Source: Streptomyces tibetensis
GTDB taxonomy: Bacteria > Actinomycetota > Actinomycetes > Streptomycetales > Streptomycetaceae
Assembly: GCF_007655005.1 (NCBI RefSeq)
Contig: NZ_SZVW01000001.1
Coordinates: 62,001-126,000 of the forward strand
DNA length: 64,000 nucleotides
Reading direction: 5' to 3'
In this document: in pieces, positions 26,022 through 34,856 of the stretch
Layout of the letters: every line of letters begins with the position of its first letter
Position numbering within the stretch: the first letter of the stretch is position 1
Translations under genes and position numbers: made by a program
The notes under the pieces: generated by a model
Database searches by the model: none
The model's input: the letters and a program-made list of their open reading frames with translations, nothing else
Told to the model about the DNA's origin: nothing

Positions 26022-28148
26022 ATGACGACCGAGCCTCACTCCTTCCCCCGACGGCACGCCCGTACCCAGCGCTTCACGCTCGGCGCGCCGCGTTCGTTCA
26101 CCGTGGCGCCCGACGGTTCGCGTGTCGTGTTCCTGCGCTCCGGTTCCGGTACGGACCGGGCGAATTCGCTCTGGGTCCTCGACACGGAGGAGGGCGCTGA
26201 GCGCGTTGCCGCCGACCCGCGCGCCCTGCTGGGCGGCGCCTCGGAGGACCTCTCACCCGAGGAACGGGCCCGGCGCGAACGCAGCCGCGAGGGCGGGGCC
26301 GGCATCGTCGGGTACGCCACCGACACGGCCGTCGAGTTGGCCTCTTTCGCCTTGTCGGGGCGGCTTTTCGCGGCCGAGCTGCGGGCCGGGACGGCGCGTG
26401 GGCTGTCCGTGCCGGGCCCCGTGATCGACCCGCGCCCGTCGCCCGACGGGCGGCACATCGCGTATGTCGCGCAGGGTGCCCTGCGGGTGGTGGGCGCCGA
26501 GGGAGAGGACGACCGGGCGCTCGCCGAGCCGGAGTCGGAGAATGTCTCGTTCGGACTGGCCGAGTTCATCGCGGCCGAGGAGATGGGGCGTTCGCGGGGC
26601 TTCTGGTGGGCCCCGGAGTCGGACCGGCTGCTCATGGCGCGGGTGGACGACACGCCGGTGCGGCGCTGGTGGATCGCCGACCCCGCCCATCCGGAACGGG
26701 AGCCGCAGCGGGTGCCGTACCCGGCGGCCGGCACCGGCAACGCGGAGGTGCGGCTGTTCGTGATCGGCCTGGACGGGCTGCGGACGGAGGTCGTCTGGGA
26801 CCGGGCGCGCTACCCGTACCTGGCACATGTCCACTGGTCAGCGGCGGGCGCGCCGCTGCTGCTCGTACAGGCGCGCGACCAGCGCAGCCAGCTGATCCTG
26901 GCCGTGGAACCGGACTCGGGCGCGACACGGATGGTGCACGCCGACGAAGATCGAACATGGCTTGATCTTTTCCCCGGAGTGCCGTGCTGGAGCCCGTCCG
27001 GTCAGCTGGTGCGGATCGCCGACGAGGGTGGTGCGCGTGTGCTGGCGGTCGGGGACCGGCCGCTCACCGGCGCGCAGCTGCACGTCCGGGCCCTGCTGGA
27101 CGTCTCCGCGCACGACGTGCTGATCTCGGCGTCGGCGGGCGCGGAGGCCCCCGGGGAGCCGGAGACGGGCGAGGTGCACGTGTACCGGGTGAACGAGCTG
27201 GGCGTGGAGCGCGTCTCGCGGGAGCCGGGCGTGCACGCGGCGGTGCGGGCCGGGGAGGTGACGGTCCTGGTCTCGGCGGCACTGAACCGGCCAGGTTCAC
27301 GGGTGCAGGTCCTGCGCGACGGAAAACCGACCAGGACTGTCCCTTCGTACGCCGAAGATCCCGGTATGTCCCCCCGCGTGACGCTCACCGAGGGGGGCGC
27401 ACGCCGCGTCCCGTGCGCCGTGCTTATGCCTCGGGACTACGACGGCGACACCCCGCTGCCGGTGCTCATGGACCCGTACGGAGGTCCGCACGGCCAGCGG
27501 GTGGTGGCCGCGCACAACGCCCACCTCACCTCGCAGTGGTTCGCGGACCAGGGCTTCGCGGTCGTGGTCGCGGACGGCCGCGGCACCCCGGGCCGCTCCC
27601 CCGCCTGGGAGAAGGCGATCCACCACGACTTCACGCTGTCGCTGGACGACCAGGTGGAGGCCCTGGAGGATCTCGCCAAGCGCTACCCCCTGGACCTGTC
27701 CCGGGTGGCGATCCGCGGCTGGTCCTACGGCGGCTGGCTGGCGGGACTTGCGGTGCTGCGCCGTCCGGACGTCTTCCACGCCGGCATCGCGGGCGCGCCG
27801 GTGACGGACTGGAGTCTGTACGACACCCACTACACCGAGCGCTACCTGGGCACTCCGGCGGAGCACCCGGAGGCGTACGCGAAGAGCTCCCTGATCACCG
27901 CAGAGGGGCTGTCCTCCCCCGCCGAGCCGCACCGCCCCCTGATGGTCGTCCACGGCCTCGCCGACGACAACGTCGTGGTCGCCCACGCCCTGCGCCTGTC
28001 CTCGGCCCTGCTGGCCGCCGGCCGCCCCCACGAGGTACTGCCGCTGTCCGGCGTCACCCACATCACCCCGCAGGAACAGGTCGCCGAGAACCTGCTCCTC
28101 CTCCAGGTCGACTTCCTGAAGCGCTCCCTGGGCATCACGGCCCCCTGA
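26022..28148 (+). CDS. S9-family prolyl peptidase, DPP-IV-like
   Basis: A 708-aa cytoplasmic serine peptidase. The N-terminal beta-propeller contains the Glu-Glu pair (IAAEEMGRSRGFWWAPES, Glu186/187) that in DPP-IV anchors the substrate N-terminus, so it probably removes dipeptides from peptides with penultimate Pro or Ala. The C-terminal alpha/beta-hydrolase domain has nucleophile Ser568 (GWSYGGWLAG), Asp about 648 (HGLADDNVV) and His680 (VTHITPQEQ). No signal peptide. Start chosen at MTTEPHSFPRRH, with GGTCAGGG upstream. It stands next to an oligopeptide importer, so it may process imported peptides (inference). Confidence 0.9.
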   Translation: MTTEPHSFPRRHARTQRFTLGAPRSFTVAPDGSRVVFLRSGSGTDRANSLWVLDTEEGAERVAADPRALLGGASEDLSPEERARRERSREGGAGIVGYATDTAVELASFALSGRLFAAELRAGTARGLSVPGPVIDPRPSPDGRHIAYVAQGALRVVGAEGEDDRALAEPESENVSFGLAEFIAAEEMGRSRGFWWAPESDRLLMARVDDTPVRRWWIADPAHPEREPQRVPYPAAGTGNAEVRLFVIGLDGLRTEVVWDRARYPYLAHVHWSAAGAPLLLVQARDQRSQLILAVEPDSGATRMVHADEDRTWLDLFPGVPCWSPSGQLVRIADEGGARVLAVGDRPLTGAQLHVRALLDVSAHDVLISASAGAEAPGEPETGEVHVYRVNELGVERVSREPGVHAAVRAGEVTVLVSAALNRPGSRVQVLRDGKPTRTVPSYAEDPGMSPRVTLTEGGARRVPCAVLMPRDYDGDTPLPVLMDPYGGPHGQRVVAAHNAHLTSQWFADQGFAVVVADGRGTPGRSPAWEKAIHHDFTLSLDDQVEALEDLAKRYPLDLSRVAIRGWSYGGWLAGLAVLRRPDVFHAGIAGAPVTDWSLYDTHYTERYLGTPAEHPEAYAKSSLITAEGLSSPAEPHRPLMVVHGLADDNVVVAHALRLSSALLAAGRPHEVLPLSGVTHITPQEQVAENLLLLQVDFLKRSLGITAP

Positions 28149-28155
28149 ACACGGC

Positions 28156-28191
28156 GACGGGCCGGAACGCCTCCCGGCGCCCCGGCCCGTC
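28156..28191 (+). terminator. Terminator after the S9 peptidase gene
   Basis: A 10-bp perfect stem (gacgggccgg / ccggcccgtc) eight bases past the stop. Confidence 0.65.
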
Positions 28192-28320
28192 TACGGCACC
28201 CGCACGGCCGTACGCTGACCAGCCTGACGTGTCCGTATATCGGAACCGGGTCGGCGAAGTTGCCTGCGTGTTAACGCAGTTGGCGGGAGTTCGCGGGGTG
28301 GAAGCCCGGCCCGACGGCAG

Positions 28321-28354
28321 CGTTTCCCGGCCCCCTTGGGGATACCGGGAAACG
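28321..28354 (-). terminator. Terminator of the peptide-transporter operon
   Basis: A 10-bp stem (cgtttcccgg / ccgggaaacg) with an inner pairing of cccc and gggg, 11 bases past the stop of the last ABC gene. Confidence 0.7.
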
Positions 28355-28365
28355 ATGCGGTGAGG

Positions 28366-29514
28366 TCAGGCCGCGTGGACCACGTCCTTTTCCTCGGCGA
28401 AGTGGCAGGCGGACTCGTGGGCCGCCGGGGTGTCCTCGCCCTGGAAGCGCTCGGGAATGGCCAGGAGCGGGATCTCCTGGGCGCACTTGTCCTGGGCCTT
28501 CCAGCAGCGGGTGCGGAAGCGGCAGCCCGAGGGCGGGTTGGCCGGGGACGGGACGTCGCCGGTGAGGATGATCCGCTCGCGGCCCTCGCGGGACGCCGGG
28601 TCGGGGACCGGGACGGCCGACAGCAGCGCCTGGGTGTAGGGGTGCGTCGGGTGGTCGTAGATCTCCGTGTCCGAGCCGATCTCGGCCATCTTGCCGAGGT
28701 ACATCACACCCACGCGGTCCGAGATGTGCCGGACGATCGACAGGTCGTGCGCGATGAAGAGATACGAGAGGTTGAACTCGTTCTGCAGCTTCTCCATCAG
28801 GTTGATGACCTGTGCCTGGACGGACACGTCCAGCGCGGAGACCGGCTCGTCGCAGATGATGATCTCGGGGTTGAGGGCCAGGCCGCGGGCGATGCCGATG
28901 CGCTGGCGCTGACCGCCCGAGAACTGGTGCGGGTAGCGGTTGATGTACTCGGGGTTGAGGCCGACGACGTCCAGGAGGTCCTGGACCTTGCGGCGGCGGT
29001 CGCCCTTCGGCGCCACCTCCGGGTGGATCTCGAAGGTCTCCCCGATGATGTCGCCCACCGTCATACGGGGGTTGAGCGAGGTGTACGGGTCCTGGAACAC
29101 CATCTGGATGTTCCGTCGGACCGCCTTCAGCGCGCGCCCGGACAGCTTGGTGATGTCCTGGCCCTTGTAGAAGATCTCGCCCGCGGTCGCCTTCTCCAGC
29201 ATCATCAGGAGCTTGGCGACGGTGGACTTGCCACAGCCGGACTCGCCCACGATGCCGAGCGTCTCACCCTGGTAGAGGTCGAAGGAGACCCCGTCCACGG
29301 CCTTGACCGCACCGATCTGACGCTTGAACAGGATGCCCTGGGTCAGCGGGAAGTGCTTGACCAGGTTGCGCACCTGAAGAATGGGCTCACCGCGTTCGAC
29401 CGGCGCCTCGATGGCGGCGACGGCCTCCTCGTCGGTGGCCACCTCCACCGTCTCGACCTCGGTGACGTTGGGGGTGGCGTCCATGGACTCGTCCGTCTTG
29501 TCCAGCTCAGCCAT
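28366..29514 (-). CDS. Oligopeptide/dipeptide ABC transporter ATPase (OppF/DppF type)
   Basis: A 382-aa ATPase: an acidic N-terminal extension of about 45 residues, Walker A GESGCGKST, signature FSGGQRQRIGIARGL, Walker B IIICDEPVSALD. The C-terminal Opp/Dpp domain carries the Cys-rich motif SGCRFRTRCWKAQDKC, which in this family can hold an Fe-S cluster. The start overlaps the preceding ATPase gene by eight bases. Order from right to left is binding protein, two permeases, two ATPases, a complete importer. Confidence 0.93.
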   Translation of the reverse strand: MAELDKTDESMDATPNVTEVETVEVATDEEAVAAIEAPVERGEPILQVRNLVKHFPLTQGILFKRQIGAVKAVDGVSFDLYQGETLGIVGESGCGKSTVAKLLMMLEKATAGEIFYKGQDITKLSGRALKAVRRNIQMVFQDPYTSLNPRMTVGDIIGETFEIHPEVAPKGDRRRKVQDLLDVVGLNPEYINRYPHQFSGGQRQRIGIARGLALNPEIIICDEPVSALDVSVQAQVINLMEKLQNEFNLSYLFIAHDLSIVRHISDRVGVMYLGKMAEIGSDTEIYDHPTHPYTQALLSAVPVPDPASREGRERIILTGDVPSPANPPSGCRFRTRCWKAQDKCAQEIPLLAIPERFQGEDTPAAHESACHFAEEKDVVHAA

Positions 29515-30565
29515 GGATCGTCTCCTTCCAGAAGTGGCACGCGCTGCCGCGGCCGGGCAGCTCGCCGCCGTCCCGCTCGGTGACCGGGTGCAGCGGCGGG
29601 ACGTCCGTACGGCAGATGTCCTGCGCCTGCGGGCACCGCGGGTTGAAGGCACAACCGGACGGGATACGCGTCAGGTTGGGCGGCAGGCCCTTGATCGCGT
29701 ACAGGTCCTGGCCCTTCTGGTCCAGGCGCGGGATCGACTCGAGCAGACCCTTGGTGTAGGGGTGCGCGGGCCGCTTGTACAGCTCGTGCACGGGCGCGGT
29801 CTCCACGATCCGGCCCGCGTACATCACGGCGATCTTGTCCGCGACGTCGGCGACGACGCCGAGGTCGTGGGTGATCAGGATCAGGCCCATGTTGTACTCG
29901 CGCTGCAGCTCCGCGAGCAGGTCCATCACCTGGGCCTGGACCGTCACGTCGAGGGCCGTGGTCGGCTCGTCGGCGATGATCAGGTCCGGCTCCAGGGCGA
30001 GCGCCATGGCGATCATGATGCGCTGGCGCATACCGCCGGAGAACTGGTGCGGGTAGTCGCCGACGCGCTCCTTGGCGGCCGGGATCTTCACGCGGTCCAT
30101 CAGCTCGATGGCCTTGGCCTTGGCGTCCTTCTTGCTCAGGCCCTGGTGGACGCGGAACATCTCGCCGAGCTGGTAGCCGACGGACAGCACGGGATTCAGC
30201 GCGGACAGCGCGTCCTGGAAGATCATGGCGATCTTCCGGCCGCGGATCTTGCGCCGGGCGTCGCCGGACATGGTGAGCATGTCCTCGCCCCGGTACAGGA
30301 TCTGACCCTGCGGGATCCGCCCGGGCGGCATGTCGAGAATGCCCATGATCGCCTGCGCGGTCACGGACTTGCCGGAGCCGGACTCACCGAGCACGGCGAG
30401 GGTCTCGCCCGAGTTCACGGTGTAGTTGACGCCGTTGACGGCCTTGGCCACACCGTCACGGGTGTGGAACTCGACGTGCAGGTCGCGCACTTCGAGCAGG
30501 GGGACGTCACCCTCGGCCGCGCCGCGCGGCTCGGGGACGTTCCGGGTTTTGTCGATGGTGGTCAC
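29507..30565 (-). CDS. Oligopeptide/dipeptide ABC transporter ATPase (OppD/DppD type)
   Basis: A 352-aa ATPase with Walker A GESGSGKS, signature FSGGMRQRIMIAMAL, Walker B LIIADEPTTALD and the C-terminal SGCAFNPRCPQAQDIC motif of the Opp/Dpp family. The GTG start has GAGGAGGG upstream and lies 11 bp after the permease stop. Forms the ATPase heterodimer with the next gene. Confidence 0.93.
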   Translation of the reverse strand: MTTIDKTRNVPEPRGAAEGDVPLLEVRDLHVEFHTRDGVAKAVNGVNYTVNSGETLAVLGESGSGKSVTAQAIMGILDMPPGRIPQGQILYRGEDMLTMSGDARRKIRGRKIAMIFQDALSALNPVLSVGYQLGEMFRVHQGLSKKDAKAKAIELMDRVKIPAAKERVGDYPHQFSGGMRQRIMIAMALALEPDLIIADEPTTALDVTVQAQVMDLLAELQREYNMGLILITHDLGVVADVADKIAVMYAGRIVETAPVHELYKRPAHPYTKGLLESIPRLDQKGQDLYAIKGLPPNLTRIPSGCAFNPRCPQAQDICRTDVPPLHPVTERDGGELPGRGSACHFWKETIHG

Positions 30566-30576
30566 GTACGCCCTCC

Positions 30577-31545
30577 TCAGCGCAGCTTCGGGTCAAGGGC
30601 GTCGCGGACCGCGTCGCCGAGCATGATGAACGCGAAGACGGTGAGGCTGAGCATGCCCGCCGGGAACAGCAGCGTGTGCGGGTTGTCCCGGATCACCTTG
30701 CTGCCCTCGGAGATGTCGATGCCCCACGAGATCGTCGGGTCGCTGAGGCCGAGGCCGAGGAACGACAGCGTCGCCTCGGCCGAGATGTAACCGCCGAGGG
30801 CGATCGTGGCCACGACGATGGTCGGCGCGACGGCGTTCGGCATCACGTGGCGGAACAGGATCCGCGTGGTGCCGGCGCCGAGCGCCCGGGCCGCCGTCAC
30901 ATAGTCCGCCTGCTTGGCCGTGATCACCGAGCTGCGCATGACGCGGGCGATCGAGGTCCAGCCCAGGAAGGCCAGGGCCAGGATGACCACGTACACCTTG
31001 CGCTCGGTGAAGGCGTTCAGGACGACCATCGTGCCGAGCAGGAAGGGCAGGCCGAAGAAGATGTCGACGATCCGGGAGATCACCGAGTCGACCCAGCCGC
31101 CGAAGTAACCGGCCAGCATGCCGAGCAGACCGCCGAGCAGCGTGACGGCCGCGGTGACGCAGACGCCGACGAGGATCGAGGCACGGGTGCCGTGGATGAC
31201 ACGCGAGTAGATCGAGCGGCCCTGCTGGTCGTAGCCGAACCAGTCGGGCTGGAAGAGGTGCCCCAGCTCCGGCTTGCCCAGGTAGTGGTGGACGAGGTCG
31301 CCGTCACGCGGGTCGACGCTGGTGAACCAGCCGGGGAACGCGGCGATCACGAGCAGCAGGACCAGCAGCACCGAGGAGATCCAGAACATGGGCCGGTGGC
31401 GCAGGTCGTACCAGGCGTCGCCCCACAGGGAGCGCGGCTTGTCGCTCTTCTGCGTGCTCGCCTTGCCGGGGGCGTCGACGGCCGGCGGGGCCACGGCGTC
31501 CACGGTCGCGGCGTCGGTGGTCTGGGCCTTGGTCACGTCAGGCAT
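30577..31545 (-). CDS. Peptide ABC transporter permease (OppC/DppC type)
   Basis: A 322-aa inner-membrane subunit. After a cytoplasmic Ala/Lys-rich N-terminus come a helix (PMFWISSVLLVLLLVIAAFP), a long extracytoplasmic loop typical of OppC (LGHLFQPDWFGYDQQGRSIY) and five further helices with the EAA motif (YVTAARALGAGTTRILFRHV). It starts eight bases inside the end of the upstream permease gene, indicating translational coupling. Confidence 0.93.
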   Translation of the reverse strand: MPDVTKAQTTDAATVDAVAPPAVDAPGKASTQKSDKPRSLWGDAWYDLRHRPMFWISSVLLVLLLVIAAFPGWFTSVDPRDGDLVHHYLGKPELGHLFQPDWFGYDQQGRSIYSRVIHGTRASILVGVCVTAAVTLLGGLLGMLAGYFGGWVDSVISRIVDIFFGLPFLLGTMVVLNAFTERKVYVVILALAFLGWTSIARVMRSSVITAKQADYVTAARALGAGTTRILFRHVMPNAVAPTIVVATIALGGYISAEATLSFLGLGLSDPTISWGIDISEGSKVIRDNPHTLLFPAGMLSLTVFAFIMLGDAVRDALDPKLR

Positions 31546-32464
31546 ACCGGATCCTCGGGTCCAGGACCGCGTACAGCAGGTCGATGAGCAGGTTGATCAG
31601 GAGGATGACGAGGACGAGGACCGTCACCACACCCGTGACCGTCGAGCCCTCGCTCGTCTGGATCGCCCTGTAGAGGAGGTTGCCGACACCCTGGATGTTG
31701 AAGATGCCCTCGGTGATGACCGCGCCGCCGATGAAGCCGCCGACGTCGGTACCGACGAAGGTGACGACCGGGATCAGCGAGTTGCGCAGCAGGTGGACAC
31801 CGATGACGCGGCGCCGGGGCAGGCCCTTGGCGAGAGCGGTGCGCATGTAGTCGGCCCGCAGGTTCTCGGCGAAGGTCGTCCGGGTCAGCCGGGCCACATA
31901 GGCCATCGACAACATGGCCAGGACGAACGCGGGCAGGAACAGCTGCGAGTAGCTCGTGGAGTCCTGGACGTTGGGCGGCAGCCAGCCGAGTTCGTCGGCG
32001 AAGATGAACCGGGCGATGAAGCCGAGGACGAACACCGGGATGGAGATCACCGTCAGGGTGAAGACCAGCACGCCGGTGTCGGCGGCCTTGCCGGCCCGCA
32101 GACCGGCCCACGCCCCCAGGCCGACACCGATGATGATCTCGATGGTGATGGCCAGCAGCGTCAGCCGCAGAGTCACCGGGAAGGCGTCGGCCATGAGGTC
32201 GACGACCGGGCGTCCGGCGAGGTTGTTGCCGAAGTCTCCCTTGAGGAGGTTCAGCATGTAGTGGAAGTACTGCTCGAGGACGGGCTTGTCGAAGCCGTAC
32301 TCGCGCTTGATCTGCGCGATCTGTGCGGGATCGGGAGCCTTGTCCCCGTAGATGGCCCGGACCGGGTCGCCCGGCAGGATGTGGACCATCAAGAAGATCA
32401 ACAGAGTTGTCCCGATGAAGATCGGGATCATCTGGAGCAGTCGCCTGGCGGCGTAGCGCCCCAT
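31538..32464 (-). CDS. Peptide ABC transporter permease (OppB/DppB type)
   Basis: A 308-aa permease with a typical OppB N-terminus (MGRYAARRLLQMIPIFIGTT, then LLIFLMVHILPGDPV) and the EAA loop YMRTALAKGLPRRRVIGVHL. The start is set by GGAGG eight bases upstream; a frame 14 codons longer is possible. A strong hairpin lies between it and the binding-protein gene. Confidence 0.93.
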   Translation of the reverse strand: MGRYAARRLLQMIPIFIGTTLLIFLMVHILPGDPVRAIYGDKAPDPAQIAQIKREYGFDKPVLEQYFHYMLNLLKGDFGNNLAGRPVVDLMADAFPVTLRLTLLAITIEIIIGVGLGAWAGLRAGKAADTGVLVFTLTVISIPVFVLGFIARFIFADELGWLPPNVQDSTSYSQLFLPAFVLAMLSMAYVARLTRTTFAENLRADYMRTALAKGLPRRRVIGVHLLRNSLIPVVTFVGTDVGGFIGGAVITEGIFNIQGVGNLLYRAIQTSEGSTVTGVVTVLVLVILLINLLIDLLYAVLDPRIRYA

Positions 32465-32552
32465 CTTGCGCCTCCATGCCGTGAGGGGTCGGCGAGGCCT
32501 GCGCACTCATCTACCGCAGGTGAGGGGGGTGAGGTGGAGGCCTGTGCCTACG

Positions 32553-32597
32553 GACCGGCGCCGCCGCTCCCCTTGTGCGGGAGAGGCGGCACCGGTC
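32553..32597 (-). terminator. Hairpin between binding-protein and permease genes
   Basis: A long stem (13 bp gaccgg..gccgcc with a single mismatch, extended by ctccc/gggag) just past the stop of the binding-protein gene. Such hairpins often stabilise or terminate the upstream message so that the binding protein is made in excess over the permeases. Confidence 0.65.
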
Positions 32598-32610
32598 TGC
32601 GGTCGTCTGG

Positions 32611-34251
32611 TTACTTCTGCTTGACCTGGATGGTGTCGAAGATCGGGTCACCGTCCTGGCCGTACTCGATCTTGCCCAGGATGTTCTTGGACTGACCGCT
32701 GTTGACCTTGTAGAACCAGAGCGGAATCGCCGGCATGTCCTTGGCGAGGAGCTGCTCCGCGTTCTGGTACAGCTTCACGGTCTCGTCGATCGAGCTGGCC
32801 TTGTCCGCCTCGGAGCTCAGCTTGTCGAACGCCTTGTTGGAGTAACCGCTGGTGTTACCGGCCGCCGTGGTGCCGTACAGGTCGCGCATGAAGTTCGAGT
32901 TGACCGGGTAGTCCAGCACCCAGCCACCGCGGTACATGGACTTGACCTGGTCCTTGTCACGCGCGTCGAGGTCGGCCTGGAAGGTCGGCTTCGGGTCGCC
33001 GGTGCACTCCACGCCGGTGGACTTGCGGATCGAGTTGCAGACCGCGTCGACCCAGGGCTTGTGGTCCTGGTCGGCGTTGTACTGGATCTGGATCTTGTTG
33101 CCCGGGACGCCGCCACCCTCCTGGATGAGCTTCTTGGCCTGGGCCGGGTCGAACTTGACGATGTCGCCGAGCGCGCCCTTCTTGTAGCCGAGGACGCCCG
33201 GGGCGACGTAGGAGTCGGCCGGGGTACGCGTGCCCTGGAGGACCGTCTTGGTGATCGTCTGGCGGTCGATCGCCATGGACAGACCCTGGATGACCTTGGG
33301 GTCGATGTCCTTGAACTGCTTGGTGTAGAACGCCGGGACGATCGACTGGACGGCCGAGTACGGCTCGTCGATGGCGCGGTCGCCGAGGTCCGACTTGTAG
33401 TTCGTCAGCGCGGTGGTCGGGACCTGCTCGATCCAGTCCACGTTGTCCGAGCGCAGGTCCGAGTACGCGGCGTCGGCGGTCGTGTAGTTCTTGAAGTCGA
33501 TGCCGCCGTTCTTGGCGACGTTCGGGCCCTTGTAGCCCGCGAACTTGCGGACCTTGATGAGCTTGTTGTGCTCCCAGGACACGAACTTGTACGGGCCGTT
33601 GCCGACCGGCTTCTGGCCGAAGCCCTTCGGGTCCTTGAAGAAGGCCTCGGGCAGCGGCGCCCACACGTCGTAGCCCAGCTTGTACGCGAAGTACGAGACC
33701 GGCTGCGACAGCTTGATCGTGAAGGTGTTGTCGTCGACGACCTTCAGACCCGACATCTTGTCGCTCTTCGGGTCACCCTTCTCCGGGTGCACGTCCGCGA
33801 AGCCGACGATGTCGGAGAACCAGCTGGAGTTGGTCTGGTTGTTCTTGATGTTGGCGGACCAGTTCCAGGAGTCCACGTAGGACTTCGCGGTGACCGGGGT
33901 GCCGTCGTGGAACTTCCAGCCCGGCTTGAGCTTGACGGTCCACTCCGACGAGTCCTTGTTCGGCGTGACCGACTCGGCGTTGACGTACTCGAGCTTGCCG
34001 GTGCCGGGCTCGTAGTCGACCAGGCCGGCGAAGATCGTGCGCAGCACGCGGCTGCCCTGGCTCTCCTTGGCGTTGGCCGGCTGGAGCGGGTTCTGGGGCT
34101 CGCTCAGCTGCGCAGTGACGATGCCGTTCGGGTCGGCCTTCCCCTTGTTCATGTCGTCGCCGGCACTGTCGTCGCCGCCGCCGCAGGCGGTGGCGGCCAG
34201 GGCGACGACTATCGCCCCCGCGACCCACTTGGCGCTCTTGGCACCGCGCAT
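32611..34251 (-). CDS. Peptide-binding lipoprotein (family 5 substrate-binding protein)
   Basis: A 546-aa extracellular solute-binding protein with a lipobox ALAATAC (lipid-modified Cys23) and an acidic Gly/Asp linker. The SBP_bac_5 fold shows the family stretch GTPVTAKSYVDSWNWSANIK and NNQTNSSWFSDIVGF. It starts with a perfect AGGAGG site. It is the first gene of the five-gene importer. In S. coelicolor the related importers of this region include BldK, which imports a developmental signal peptide; which of the paralogues this equals cannot be told from sequence alone. Confidence 0.93.
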   Translation of the reverse strand: MRGAKSAKWVAGAIVVALAATACGGGDDSAGDDMNKGKADPNGIVTAQLSEPQNPLQPANAKESQGSRVLRTIFAGLVDYEPGTGKLEYVNAESVTPNKDSSEWTVKLKPGWKFHDGTPVTAKSYVDSWNWSANIKNNQTNSSWFSDIVGFADVHPEKGDPKSDKMSGLKVVDDNTFTIKLSQPVSYFAYKLGYDVWAPLPEAFFKDPKGFGQKPVGNGPYKFVSWEHNKLIKVRKFAGYKGPNVAKNGGIDFKNYTTADAAYSDLRSDNVDWIEQVPTTALTNYKSDLGDRAIDEPYSAVQSIVPAFYTKQFKDIDPKVIQGLSMAIDRQTITKTVLQGTRTPADSYVAPGVLGYKKGALGDIVKFDPAQAKKLIQEGGGVPGNKIQIQYNADQDHKPWVDAVCNSIRKSTGVECTGDPKPTFQADLDARDKDQVKSMYRGGWVLDYPVNSNFMRDLYGTTAAGNTSGYSNKAFDKLSSEADKASSIDETVKLYQNAEQLLAKDMPAIPLWFYKVNSGQSKNILGKIEYGQDGDPIFDTIQVKQK

Positions 34252-34856
34252 GGGTTCCTCCTATGAAGTCATTGGTTCACCGCGAAGGGAGCACACGACA
34301 CATCACGGCCCCCGCCCGTCGCCGGTGCCGGAATTCGTCGAGTGCCCCCGCGCTCGTGAGTCGCGCCGCTGCCGGCTACTGACCCGTACATCCGAGCTCT
34401 ACGCGCCTAACTATCTGCCAAACGCCAGGACCGAACCACACTCTCGAGGTCTCGGTTCGATCACAGCTCTCGCCTACATCTTCCAAAATCCGGACAAAGG
34501 GTTTGGTGAAAGATCCCTGCGAAACGGACTTGTTACACATCTATCGGTGTCGGCTGTCCGCATTCCGGACGCGAGAGTGAGATAAACCGCTTGCGGCGTA
34601 CCGTGGGTCCCGTGCAGGGTGCCACCGGAGTCTGTCGCGCGCTCAAGAAGCTTGTGCGGTAAGGCCGTTGCGCGTTCCCCGGTACCGGGGAGGCGTGGCG
34701 CTTCCGGAGCAGGGTAGTGGGAGAAAACCGCCTCTGACGGCTGTCACCGGCAAATCGAGGGTTTTCCCTACCCCTTCCCTTCGCGTTCCCCCTTCTTTAC
34801 GCAACGGCACCGGGCACCCCGCATGAGCGGGGTGCCCGGTGCCGTTGTGAAGGGCG
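34252..34856 (-). other. Intergenic region upstream of the peptide importer
   Basis: This 605-bp stretch lies between typA and the importer, both read leftwards. It holds the typA terminator and a perfect 14-bp palindrome (CCCCGGTACCGGGG, 34677-34690). The stretch 34420-34580 is less GC-rich and presumably carries the importer promoter and a long leader. Short frames here lack codon bias. Confidence 0.6.
34802..34847 (-). terminator. typA terminator
   Basis: A perfect 21-bp stem with a four-base loop (atga), arms 34802-34822 and 34827-34847, ten bases past the typA stop. The strongest hairpin in the window. Confidence 0.9.

Noticed and set aside
34677-34690. Palindrome CCCCGGTACCGGGG as an operator of the peptide importer
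   Set aside because: It lies more than 400 bases before the gene, has no loop or flanking symmetry beyond itself, and such GC palindromes are common by chance here.
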